Shown here in pieces: positions 28,012 to 36,687 of a DNA stretch of 64,000 nt. The notes under the pieces were generated by a model, which saw only the letters and a list, made by a program, of their open reading frames with translations, was not told the origin of the DNA and did no database searches. How positions within the stretch are numbered: position 1 is the stretch's first letter; each line of letters starts with the position of its first letter. A program made the translations under genes and the position numbers. Source of the stretch: an uncultured Arenicella sp. (GTDB taxonomy: Bacteria > Pseudomonadota > Gammaproteobacteria > Arenicellales > Arenicellaceae); NCBI GenBank assembly GCA_937974565.1, contig CALJWL010000018.1:1-64000 (forward strand), read 5' to 3'.

Positions 28012-30993
28012 TTACAGGCTATATTTTGCTCCAACAAAGATATACCTACCTGCCGCATCATAAACACCAGGGAAAGTATTACCATTCGCTGTTTGAAAGA
28101 AGCTTGTTACAGGCGGATCATTATCAAAAAGGTTATTAATACCGATATTGAAAGTCGTATTATCATTGAGTCTCCATGAAGCACTTAAATCGATAAAGCT
28201 TTCACTAGAGAAGCTGTCACCCAACGAACCGTTCGGGCTATCACCAAACCTCTCAACCGAATCCAAATATCTCCAAGAAGTAATAACATCTACATTGTAG
28301 TTACTGCGCCAAGCTAACGAAGCCACATGACTGTACTCAAAGGTAGGTTGGCCTACGATATCATCACATGGGCCAGCATAAAAGCCCAAACAATCATCAG
28401 GGGCTGCTCCTTGAAAAGACTGTTGCTCAAAGTCAAACAGAAATGTAGAGCTATAATTGAACTGGAAATCACCGAAACGTTCTAAACCAAAATTGTAAGA
28501 AACACTTAGGTCTATCCCGCTTGTCTCTCTTACCGCAATGTTTTGTAGGTTAGCTTGAATAAACCCATTAATCTGGATAGTGCCTAAATTGTCTCGATTA
28601 AACAAGGAACACAAGTCTGTGTCGCCTTGAAACAAACAACCATCAATTACGGATTGCGATGGCAATGTATTGATAAAGTCCTCTACCTCAATATCGAAAT
28701 AATCAAGTGATACAGTCAGCCCACTTAATGGCTGCGTAACTAGACCAAATGTAAAGGTATTAGAATTTTCAGGTTCAAGATTGACGTTACCACCCGTCAA
28801 TTCATTCAGCTGACCAGCATCCGGTGGCACCAAGCCGAAAAGTGCTGCAGGCAATCCACTCGCCACACAAGCTTGTTGTGAAGCCGCTGGATTGGGCCCC
28901 GCACAAGGGTCATTGGCATTGAACAATTGAACACCGCTTGGGTCAAACAATTCAAAAATATTAGGCGCTCTAGTTGCTTCTTGAAATTGGGCACGAAACC
29001 TTAATGCATCAACAGGAGACCAAGATAAACCTAGCGCAAAAGTGCTGGAGTCCACACCATTACTTTGACCACCACCTGGTAAATTGTTTTGATAAGAGTA
29101 ATCAGAATATCGATATGCACCTGTGAAAGATATTTCTTTAGCAAATGTTCGATCTTCAACCAACGGGATTGCGGCTTCAATAAAAAACTCATCTACTTGA
29201 GACTCACCATCAGCGGGCGTTTCAGGCCCACCAAGACCGGTTGATCCTCCTGCTAATAAAATACTATCAGGTCTTGCTTGTAATATATCTTCCCTGGATT
29301 CAAAACCAATCAAAAGCTGAGGGCTGGAATCCGAAAAGGGGCTTGAAATACCTGCTAGTTCACCTTGAACTGACCCACCAAATACCGTTTGTTCTGCACG
29401 ACCACTAAGGATGGTTGGTGTGGAGATAGAAGCGATAGCGACTGGGTCTACAGGCGTAGTGCCAAACAGATTGAGCGGCACACAGCCAGCCCTTCCAGAA
29501 GAACAAGAAATTGTTCCATCAGCCCCTCGTACCGCCAACAACGCTTCATTCAACAAATTAATGTTGAAGTCCTCAGTATTGGCATCAGTCAAACTTGTAT
29601 CAGCAAGTTGTCCAAATAAATCATAACTCCAACTGTCATTAATCTGGCCACGGAAGCCAGCAACAATTCTGAAATTAGTAATATCAACATTTGAATTTCG
29701 ACCACCGCCTTCTACATTACGACGATTAAGCTGTATCGGCGCAAGGTCACTCCCACTCAAGCCTCTATCGGTACAGATGATTTGTGACAGCTCAGCCGAT
29801 AGAAATGGGTTATCACAGTTTATCTGAGAAACATTTCCGAAAGTTCCTGTTGGTGCTACTTGCGCATCAGTCACATTTTTTGTGACACCCAGATCAGCAT
29901 AAAATTCTAAGTGATCATTAACCTCATAATTAGCAAAAAAACCACCCTGAATTCGCTCTGTGGGTCTTTGAAAAAAGTTCAAGGGATTAAAGTTGAATGC
30001 ATTAGTAGCGCCAGTCTGTACATTCCCATTAGCATCTCTAGGGACAATACCATTTGCATCAAGAGAAACAGTTCCTTGAACTCCAGGCTGAGGGTTCAAC
30101 GGCAACCCTGTTGCTGGATCTATAATAGGGCTATTACTGAAGGTAGTCGGAAACGGACCAAAGTTCGAACCAAAACAAAACCGATCGCTTCCTACTTCTG
30201 GGCCAAAATCTCCTAATGCGCAACGACTCACATCTCGATCGCCCTGCAAAATTTCACCTTGATCTAAGTACCGAAAATAGCCAGTAACATTGCCATTACC
30301 ATCAGCGGAATTAAAACCAAATATTAAACTGAAATCGAAAGTTTCCCCGTCTGTTACAGACCCGGTAGGCACAATCCCATCAGTTGCGGTTTGGTTTAAT
30401 ATGTCTTGCGCTGTGGAACTAGAATTGCTGTCATGGTTGAACCCATAAGTGGCTGATATTTCAAAGCCTTCAAAATCCCTATCTAGAATAAAGTTAGCAA
30501 CACCACCAATTGCATCTGAACCATAAATAGCCGAAGCACCACCCGTAACAATCTCAGCACGTTTAATAAGTGCGGTTGGTATTTGGTTCAAATCCGCAAC
30601 TGATGTATCTGCACGCCCAGGGCCTAAACGTTTGCCATCAAGTAAGACCAGTGTTCTAGCAGCCCCCAAACCACGTAGATTTAGGGTAGATGTCCCTGTA
30701 GCACCATTCGATACTTCACTGGTTTGAGCAGCAACCGCACTTGGCAATGTGTTCACAAGGTCAACAACATCTACTGTGCCTCTAGCCGTGAATGACTCTG
30801 AATCGATAGATGTGATTGGACTTGATGAGGTTACATTAGGTGAACTAATACGAGACCCAGTAACCACTACCTCTTCAAGGCCTTCAATATCTTGTTCTTG
30901 CGCATTAACGCCACAAAAACTACCCGCCAGAACAGTTGCTGAAGTAACAGCAAGCGCTACAGCGTTCTTTTTAAATGTGTTATTAAAATTCAT
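28012..30993 (-). CDS. TonB-dependent outer-membrane receptor
   Basis: 993-residue outer-membrane transporter. Signal peptide about 1-31, ending CGVNAQE. A TonB-box-like EEVVVTGSRI is at about 40. The plug shows LNLRGLGAARTLVLLDGKR and ASAIYGSDAIGGVANFIL (about 105-165). The rest is the beta-barrel, with the FRAQFQEATRAPNIFELF and NNLFDNDPPVTS motifs late in the protein and the end GRYIFVGAKYSL. An AGAGGA ribosome site precedes the ATG. The 'plug followed by G-rich long loops' style is common in receptors for glycans or other large nutrients, but the substrate cannot be read. No transport or degradation genes accompany it; IS remnants lie on both sides. Confidence 0.95.
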   Translation of the reverse strand: MNFNNTFKKNAVALAVTSATVLAGSFCGVNAQEQDIEGLEEVVVTGSRISSPNVTSSSPITSIDSESFTARGTVDVVDLVNTLPSAVAAQTSEVSNGATGTSTLNLRGLGAARTLVLLDGKRLGPGRADTSVADLNQIPTALIKRAEIVTGGASAIYGSDAIGGVANFILDRDFEGFEISATYGFNHDSNSSSTAQDILNQTATDGIVPTGSVTDGETFDFSLIFGFNSADGNGNVTGYFRYLDQGEILQGDRDVSRCALGDFGPEVGSDRFCFGSNFGPFPTTFSNSPIIDPATGLPLNPQPGVQGTVSLDANGIVPRDANGNVQTGATNAFNFNPLNFFQRPTERIQGGFFANYEVNDHLEFYADLGVTKNVTDAQVAPTGTFGNVSQINCDNPFLSAELSQIICTDRGLSGSDLAPIQLNRRNVEGGGRNSNVDITNFRIVAGFRGQINDSWSYDLFGQLADTSLTDANTEDFNINLLNEALLAVRGADGTISCSSGRAGCVPLNLFGTTPVDPVAIASISTPTILSGRAEQTVFGGSVQGELAGISSPFSDSSPQLLIGFESREDILQARPDSILLAGGSTGLGGPETPADGESQVDEFFIEAAIPLVEDRTFAKEISFTGAYRYSDYSYQNNLPGGGQSNGVDSSTFALGLSWSPVDALRFRAQFQEATRAPNIFELFDPSGVQLFNANDPCAGPNPAASQQACVASGLPAALFGLVPPDAGQLNELTGGNVNLEPENSNTFTFGLVTQPLSGLTVSLDYFDIEVEDFINTLPSQSVIDGCLFQGDTDLCSLFNRDNLGTIQINGFIQANLQNIAVRETSGIDLSVSYNFGLERFGDFQFNYSSTFLFDFEQQSFQGAAPDDCLGFYAGPCDDIVGQPTFEYSHVASLAWRSNYNVDVITSWRYLDSVERFGDSPNGSLGDSFSSESFIDLSASWRLNDNTTFNIGINNLFDNDPPVTSFFQTANGNTFPGVYDAAGRYIFVGAKYSL

Positions 30994-31009
30994 ACACTCT
31001 TTCCTCTAA

Positions 31010-31799
31010 TAATTTTAGGATTTATTGTGAATAAGCAGTGGTAATTCCTACGCCATACCTGATGAATGAAAGGAACAGGAGCAGGCGTAGTGCTAAAAAA
31101 GCACATACGCCACATCGCGACTAGCATCAAAACTCAATTAGCAATGATCTCAAAGCAAAAAAGATCAGCCACCTGTTCAGACCATTAAGGTCAGGTAATA
31201 AAAACGAGACACACAAAAGGCCATCAAATGACCTCATCTGTACAATGGAATTACATAATCTTATTAAGTCAAAGTCGTGGAATTGCCTTTAGCTCAACAG
31301 ATTTATGATGAGCTTATTACAGAACCATTAACGAGACAACACGTTGAATTCTATTAAATTAAGAGGTCACAGCTTTTTATGCGGTTTTTTTTTAACATTC
31401 CGAATAATGTTCCAAATGCGTGCTTTTGATGTAAGAAAAGAGGAATGAAGCCTTTCTTTATAAAAAATTAATCGCGTCCACTTTGGTCAATTTTAGAGCG
31501 TGATCAACACTAAAAACAACACAGCCGGTATCGCTCAAGCCATCAGCACATTGAAACATCTTGGCTCTAAGCGAGTCCTCACCTTTGAGGCCCACCGGTC
31601 AGCCAGCCCGAATTGCTTTCCGCCACTGCGCTTATAAAGCCTCTTGGTCAACTTGCTAGAACTGATCTCATTGACGCTTTTATTACGGTTCGCTTTAATA
31701 AGGCCATCAAATCTAAAATTTTTGAGATGGATCTTGAAAATTTTAATAATATCAATAACTTAAAAATATCAATCTCAGTCACCGACCTTAATAGTTAGT
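31010..31799. other. Upstream region of the TonB receptor
   Basis: About 790 bases without a supported gene. The receptor promoter should lie in the part next to 31010. A 61-codon plus-strand frame at 31613-31798 shows no recognisable features. A small inverted repeat AACATT-N6-AATGTT is near 31393-31412. Confidence 0.4.
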
Positions 31800-32012
31800 C
31801 GTCCTTGAAGAATCACCCCCGAGGGTGAAGCAATCATTTGTTAATAACCCTATTATTAATTCAACAGCACATCACAGATAATGATCTGAGCAGGACGCTC
31901 GATACTGTTGCGGGAGCCGCCAGTATCGCATTGGCTTAATACCCTCAACCCTCTTCAGGTAACTACGCGCCATTCGATGGTCATGCTTGACGTGACCTAT
32001 CTTGGACTCAAA
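31800..32012 (-). pseudogene. C-terminal fragment of a second IS5-family transposase
   Basis: Minus-strand codons near 32005-31940 read KIGHVKHDHRMARSYLKRVE, the conserved end of the same transposase type as 26259-27410. DNA from about 31800 to 31900 aligns with 26250-26360, including the inverted repeat and CTATTATT.A.TCAACA. The rest of the element is missing, and gluQ begins soon after. Confidence 0.8.
31813..31828. repeat. Interrupted inverted repeat TCACCC-N4-GGGTGA (copy B)
   Basis: Arms identical to copies A and C, but the centre is CCGA instead of AAAC/GTTT, so the arms are conserved better than the loop. Confidence 0.6.
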
Positions 32013-32151
32013 TGAGGTTAACATTCTTTGGGAGTATAATCAGTCCACTACCATTATTATTAATGCCGTACCCCTACCAACCCACATTAATTAATACAAG
32101 CGAGTATCGACTGGGAAAACCACTGCCTCCCCCCAACAATGGTGTCAATGT

Positions 32152-33036
32152 TTACATGAACACATCGACAATATCCGTCAGTTCAATGCTGTTTACTAAT
32201 TCATTCGCCGTTAATGCATTGATGCCATCAATCAAATTAAGAGATCGTGCTAAGTAAGCAACCAACTCAGGAGCCGAGCGACCAGCATCGCGCCACTGTT
32301 GCGTTGAGAAAGAACCGTCACGCTTAGACATTCGATTGCCGTCATCATCTAAAACCAAGGGTACGTGATGATATCGAATTGCGTCTGAACGGCCCATAGG
32401 GTTCTGACGGTACATTAACTGCGCCAAATACCGTTGACGCAGCGTGCTGTCGGCTAAATCACTGCCGCGAACCACATCAGTGACACCTTGCTTTACGTCA
32501 TCAACCACCACCGCAAGCTGATAAGCGAACAAACCATCCGCGCGATGTAACACGAAATCACCGCAGTCGTTTTTTAAGTAGTTTGGAACACGAACACGAG
32601 TCGCTGGGGACTTTATTTTTGATAGTTCATTTATTTTGACGGCGTCTAGATTAGCGCATGTGCCGGGATACACTCCAAGCGTTGAATGCGGAGCGCTGCT
32701 GGCTTGTCTAATGTCTTTGCGAGAACAAAAACAAGGGTAGATCAGCCCTTGCTCATCTAAATCGGCAAGCACATCTTGATACATGGACAGTCGTTGAGAT
32801 TGATAGATTACCTCACCATCCCAATCCAAACCCAACCACTCTAAATCGGATAATAATCTTTTATCGCTGCCAGCAACCACACGCGCAGTATCAACGTCTT
32901 CCATACGCATCAAGAATACTCCTTTTTGCACGCGCGCATGCAACCACGCAATTAACGCGGTCCTTAAATTTCCAAGATGCAAGTCGCCGGTGGGGCTTGG
33001 GGCATAACGGCCGACCGTGTTTTGTCTTTCAGTCAT
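32152..33036 (-). CDS. gluQ: Glutamyl-Q tRNA(Asp) synthetase
   Basis: Attaches glutamate to queuosine in the anticodon of tRNA(Asp). 294 residues from the ATG at 33036. It is a short class I synthetase core: the HIGH-type motif in GRYAPSPTGDLHLGNL, a zinc-site CFCSRKD...Y..C pattern near residues 100-125 (CFCSRKD, then YPGTC), VVRGSDLADST and the KMSKS-type NRMSKRDGS near residue 240. It lacks the anticodon-binding domain of GltX, which separates it from glutamyl-tRNA synthetase. In many gammaproteobacteria gluQ follows dksA; here no dksA is next to it. Confidence 0.95.
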   Translation of the reverse strand: MTERQNTVGRYAPSPTGDLHLGNLRTALIAWLHARVQKGVFLMRMEDVDTARVVAGSDKRLLSDLEWLGLDWDGEVIYQSQRLSMYQDVLADLDEQGLIYPCFCSRKDIRQASSAPHSTLGVYPGTCANLDAVKINELSKIKSPATRVRVPNYLKNDCGDFVLHRADGLFAYQLAVVVDDVKQGVTDVVRGSDLADSTLRQRYLAQLMYRQNPMGRSDAIRYHHVPLVLDDDGNRMSKRDGSFSTQQWRDAGRSAPELVAYLARSLNLIDGINALTANELVNSIELTDIVDVFM

Positions 33037-33045
33037 TAATCGCAA

Positions 33046-33393
33046 GGATAACAGCGATGGGTTTATTACGTCAGCAGTTGATTAGTCAGACGATGACGTT
33101 TTGTTCTATCTAATGCGATAATTTAGATACCCGACAACCATTTTTTCTTACCCAACAGAGGGGCCTTCCAAGGCCTTAGCGCTCGTAAAGTAGACATCAG
33201 AATACACTGCAGAATAGGTCGGATGAAAGTCTGCTTTATCCCATGCGTTTCCCCTTGCATGCATGCAATCGCGTTATGCTGGTCATCCTGACTGTTCTGC
33301 ACCCTCGATCTTCATTCGAACCAGGGTGCAGAGTAACAAACTTATGATTTAAGATAATGGAATAAGCCGTTCCGGCATAACCAACATTACTGA
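33046..33393. other. Gap between gluQ and the DoxX gene with two dyads
   Basis: About 350 bases without a gene. It contains a perfect 14-base palindrome (TTGCATGCATGCAA, 33255-33268) and a hairpin with 9-bp arms (33297-33305 with 33323-33331) plus a TCGA inner pair. Neither has a T-run, so they are not standard terminators. Confidence 0.45.
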
Positions 33394-33837
33394 TTACTTA
33401 TCTTTAAGTAGCCAATAATCAAGAGATAGCTTATTACCACCGTACCCAATCAACATGGCAAGAACACTCATCCACAGGTAATGTTGATGATCGTCAAAGC
33501 CTGGCACAAAAAACTGAATAACAATCGTCATAATCAGCAGGCCAGCAGCACCAAATCGGGTCAACAAGCCAACAAACAAGAGTATTGGCAAGGTTAGTTC
33601 TCCAATGGTTGCCAGGTACGCTGGAATCTCTGGTGGTAATGATTCTGGCAAAAAGGAGATTACAAATTCGCCGTCTTCCGCAGGGTCGAACAGCTCTACT
33701 GTTTCTTCCATGTCGCTGAACTTAGCGGTGCCTGAACTCCAGAAAATTAGGCCGACATAAACTCGCCCAAACAGGTTAGCCAGAGGTGCAATGATTGCAG
33801 AGCAAAAGCCGCAAAATGCTAGATATAAGTTTTTCAT
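33394..33837 (-). CDS. DoxX-family membrane protein of the bufferin-type locus
   Basis: 147 residues with four membrane segments near 5-35, 75-95, 97-118 and 122-140. DoxX family features are LFGRVYVGLIFWSSGTAKF near residue 22 and IGELTLPILLFVGLLTRF near residue 77. An AGGAAA ribosome site precedes the ATG at 33837. DoxX proteins are common companions (BufD) in bufferin operons with DUF2282 and MNIO genes, where their role is not settled; a membrane redox or quinone-linked role is an inference. It follows the fused MNIO gene by about 140 bases. Confidence 0.9.
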   Translation of the reverse strand: MKNLYLAFCGFCSAIIAPLANLFGRVYVGLIFWSSGTAKFSDMEETVELFDPAEDGEFVISFLPESLPPEIPAYLATIGELTLPILLFVGLLTRFGAAGLLIMTIVIQFFVPGFDDHQHYLWMSVLAMLIGYGGNKLSLDYWLLKDK

Positions 33838-33978
33838 TTTTATTTTTCCTAGTCTAGTGGTTGGAAATAATAGGTGGTTGGAAATAGTGAGTAGTTGGAA
33901 AAATTCCGCTTAAATTTAAAAACCCTAAGGGTTGATTTAAATTAAAACGGCTTTCAAGCAAGTATTTAAGCTAACGTA

Positions 33979-35676
33979 TTAATGCAGCATAGGCTCTTCA
34001 GCTTGGTTTAGTTCCATGGTTGACGCGGGTTTTAGCAATTGTTTTTCAAACAAAAAGCCCAAACAGGCGGTTAACTCTTGTGGTTTTATAGACCCGCTTA
34101 AAGCTTCAATTGCTTGCAATAAATTTTTTGAATTTTGTACTTCTAACAACAATACACGCAAAGAATCGTTCAAGACGTGAGTCTGAACTTCATGGCCAAG
34201 TTTGCAAACCAGCAATGCATCACGGCTTTGATCTAAACTAATGGCTACTTGCCCTTCATATGTGGGCAGAGACTGTCGATAAATTTCGTATATTGGGTAT
34301 TGCGAATCAATAAGACAGGCCGATGAGTTTAATGCCACATCTAATGTTAACAGCTCCTCCTGTGGTATTAAGGTTAGATCGACAATATCACTCACTTTAC
34401 TGTAGTAGGCGTGATGTTGCGCCCACTCATAACGGATCAAATCAGATAAATACGGTAGCGCTGAAAGACCATCAAAATGCTCAACGGCAAGCCGCATGTT
34501 AGCGCCGTAGTTGTGTACATTTCCAGTAGCAGGTGGCGATATCTGAATCAACAATTGCACCATCTGCTTAAAGAATTCCGCCCCCACAACGCCTTGAGTC
34601 GCTGGGTAGACTTCAGCCAGATAGTCTTGCATCGCGCCGAAGAGATTATTCTGATAAACCGCAATACGATGCTGCTGAGAATGAACAACTGCCCTGTGTT
34701 GTGCAACCAAGCCAAACACATCATCTAGAAACTCATTTTGCATGGCGGCTAATGCACTCAAATCAGAGACCACAGGCTGACTTTTTATTTCGATTTTTTT
34801 ATTCGAACCCGCGCCGCCCAAATCACACCTTTTTGTTACGGCTGCAATCAGGTTGTCGGCTTTTTCACACTCATTCAACAACACATCAAATTCAGGAAAA
34901 TCTGAGTCCCACTCAAACAAGGTTGGCCTTGCCCCATGCTGCTTTAGGGTTGTTTCAAACAATTCCCACACGGGTTGGTAAACCGGCTGGTTGTGGGTGT
35001 CTATCAACAATATTTCAGATTTGCCGTCAGTCTTATCACTTATCTTTCGACTCACTTCGGTGTAACCTGCGAGATGGTACTGCCCTATATGCTTTGAGTC
35101 TAAGGCCTGAATATAGGCTTCAGGGTCGCGACCTACGTTAACGGCGCTCACGTAAATATTATTCACATCCACCAACAAACCACAGCCAGTGCGTTGAGCC
35201 AGTGTATTTAGAAATTCGGGTTCGGGAATTTGTAGTTGATCAAAGACTAAATAGTTAGACGGGTTTTCGATCAGTATCTGTCGCCCAAGTGTTTGCTGCA
35301 TTTGATCAATGTGTTGACACATTAATCCCAGCGCCTGTTCGGTGAGAGGCAACGGCAACAAGTCCGGTATATGGCGGTGCGAATAAGCACTCCAAGCCAA
35401 ATGTTCAGAAACAATGAATGGCTCCACATCGCTCACAAGTGATTTTAACTGTTCAAGGTGGGGCTTATCCAGATTATCAGCACGCCCTAGAGATAAACCA
35501 ACACCATGCAAACTCACTGGATAATCTTTACGCACCGCAAGCAACTGAGATCGCGCAATTGACTCACCAAAATAATTTTCCGAATGGGCTTCAAGGAACC
35601 CTAACGCAGGCTCTTCGACAAAGAAGGTGTTGAACAACTCAGGGCGAACGCCTAAACCGCACTTGATAATCGACAT
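33979..35676 (-). CDS. bufBC: MNIO (DUF692) and DUF2063 fusion, bufferin maturation enzyme
   Basis: 565 residues made of two domains that are usually separate genes. Residues about 1-285 are the MNIO/DUF692 TIM-barrel oxidase with iron-ligand candidates H57 (SLHGVG), H92 (SEHLAWS), E137/N138 (IENPSN), D170/N173 (LLVDVNNIYVSA), H201 (HLAGY), D226/H228 (IDTHNQ) and E255/D257 (FEWDSDFP). Residues about 308-545 are a DUF2063 domain, with RIAVYQNNLFGAMQDYL near 337 and YEWAQHHAY. In known bufferin systems MNIO oxidises cysteines of the precursor with help from the DUF2063 protein. The fusion would fix their ratio at 1:1. Domain calls are secure; the substrate is inferred from the neighbouring DUF2282 gene. 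Confidence 0.92.
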   Translation of the reverse strand: MSIIKCGLGVRPELFNTFFVEEPALGFLEAHSENYFGESIARSQLLAVRKDYPVSLHGVGLSLGRADNLDKPHLEQLKSLVSDVEPFIVSEHLAWSAYSHRHIPDLLPLPLTEQALGLMCQHIDQMQQTLGRQILIENPSNYLVFDQLQIPEPEFLNTLAQRTGCGLLVDVNNIYVSAVNVGRDPEAYIQALDSKHIGQYHLAGYTEVSRKISDKTDGKSEILLIDTHNQPVYQPVWELFETTLKQHGARPTLFEWDSDFPEFDVLLNECEKADNLIAAVTKRCDLGGAGSNKKIEIKSQPVVSDLSALAAMQNEFLDDVFGLVAQHRAVVHSQQHRIAVYQNNLFGAMQDYLAEVYPATQGVVGAEFFKQMVQLLIQISPPATGNVHNYGANMRLAVEHFDGLSALPYLSDLIRYEWAQHHAYYSKVSDIVDLTLIPQEELLTLDVALNSSACLIDSQYPIYEIYRQSLPTYEGQVAISLDQSRDALLVCKLGHEVQTHVLNDSLRVLLLEVQNSKNLLQAIEALSGSIKPQELTACLGFLFEKQLLKPASTMELNQAEEPMLH

Positions 35677-35783
35677 GAATGAACTCTGTTTTATAAGCGC
35701 TCTATTCCAAGAGCCTTATTCATTTAGTCCCTCAAGTGTATCTCGAACTATGTAAATCTGCAGTGACGATGAGTTTTGAAAGA

Positions 35784-35817
35784 AAAACGGCCTTGCGAGA
35801 AATCACAAGGCCGTTTT
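35784..35817 (-). terminator. Terminator between precursor and enzyme genes
   Basis: Perfect 12-bp stem (35784-35795 with 35806-35817), 10-base loop, T-rich after the stem on the minus strand. It lies about 50 bases after the bufA stop and 108 before the fused enzyme start, so it should limit read-through to the enzyme. Confidence 0.8.
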
Positions 35818-35867
35818 ATCAGTTCGAACATTAGAACAATGCGCTCTAATGTAAAAGAACACTTGTC

Positions 35868-36269
35868 TTAGATAGACTCACCATAACGATCCACCAAACG
35901 TCCACCAATAACTTCTGGGTCAGTTTGCTCAGCAATCTTGCCACACGCTTTAGTTAGTTTTTTCTCTTTTGTGCCTTCTGGCGCTTCAGCAGTACCAGCG
36001 CAAATTGCAACAATGTTGCCACAAGTGCCTGCAGGAACTTTAATCCATGCACCAACCATGTTGTCTTCTTTAGCATTACCTTGGCACGAAATACCCAATG
36101 ATTTAACCGCGCAAGTGTTCTTACCACCTTTAACAACGTCAGCACAACGCTCTGATTTAGCAGCTGAGGCTACGGGTGACACACTCATTAGAGCGGTAGC
36201 AATAACAGAAGTCGCTAATGCAGCGCCAATGCTTTTAGATGTTTTTTCAGTGGTTTTAATGTTTTTCAT
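35868..36269 (-). CDS. bufA: DUF2282-type bufferin precursor peptide
   Basis: 133 residues. A hydrophobic segment about 14-34 ends in PVASAAKS, a signal-peptidase site near residue 36-37. The mature part has six cysteines at 42, 53, 62, 83, 90 and 109, with the spacing of DUF2282 bufferins for the first four: [18 protein letters not shown], then WIKVPAGTC. The extra two cysteines and a charged tail to residue 133 make it longer than the typical 90-110 residues. Known bufferins are periplasmic copper-binding RiPPs matured by MNIO. It has its own terminator and heads the locus with the fused enzyme and DoxX downstream. Confidence 0.88.
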   Translation of the reverse strand: MKNIKTTEKTSKSIGAALATSVIATALMSVSPVASAAKSERCADVVKGGKNTCAVKSLGISCQGNAKEDNMVGAWIKVPAGTCGNIVAICAGTAEAPEGTKEKKLTKACGKIAEQTDPEVIGGRLVDRYGESI

Positions 36270-36291
36270 GATTTTTGGGACCTCAGTTTAA

Positions 36292-36687
36292 AAATATTTC
36301 GGTTACACTGACTAATGAGAACCGTGAGCAACGAATATGCTTTCACAAAAACAGTCAGTTTATAAGTTTTTCACAATTAATTGCTGATAACGATAGAGAC
36401 ATGCCCAACAATAATTAAGGCCGCTTTATACTGGATACAAAACAATAAATAATTTGTGCGAGTTGTTATATCCAGAAAAGGCGCGCTGAAAACAGCCTTA
36501 ACAAGACCTATTTACTTTAGTAAACCCGCTCGGCGCACACCCTTTATGGATATTAATGATATTTAATCGCATCCAATCATCGTTCGCTAATTAATATAAA
36601 TACAGCTTCTAAATTATAAGCGAAACCAGGTGAACACCCCAATGACAACATTAAAATGTATCGTCACGGACTATTAAAGACTTCGCT
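36292..36687. other. Divergent promoter region of bufA and the MBL gene
   Basis: About 390 AT-rich bases between the divergent bufA and MBL-hydrolase genes. Promoters of both are expected here. I see no clear metal-regulator operator by eye and no sigma-factor gene nearby. Confidence 0.5.

Noticed and set aside
31613-31798. 61-codon frame upstream of the TonB receptor
   Set aside because: No ribosome site, no motif, and it lies in IS-disturbed DNA.
33297-33331. Possible tRNA fragment (GGTTCGAAT-like on the minus strand)
   Set aside because: There is no cloverleaf or acceptor stem around it, only a hairpin.
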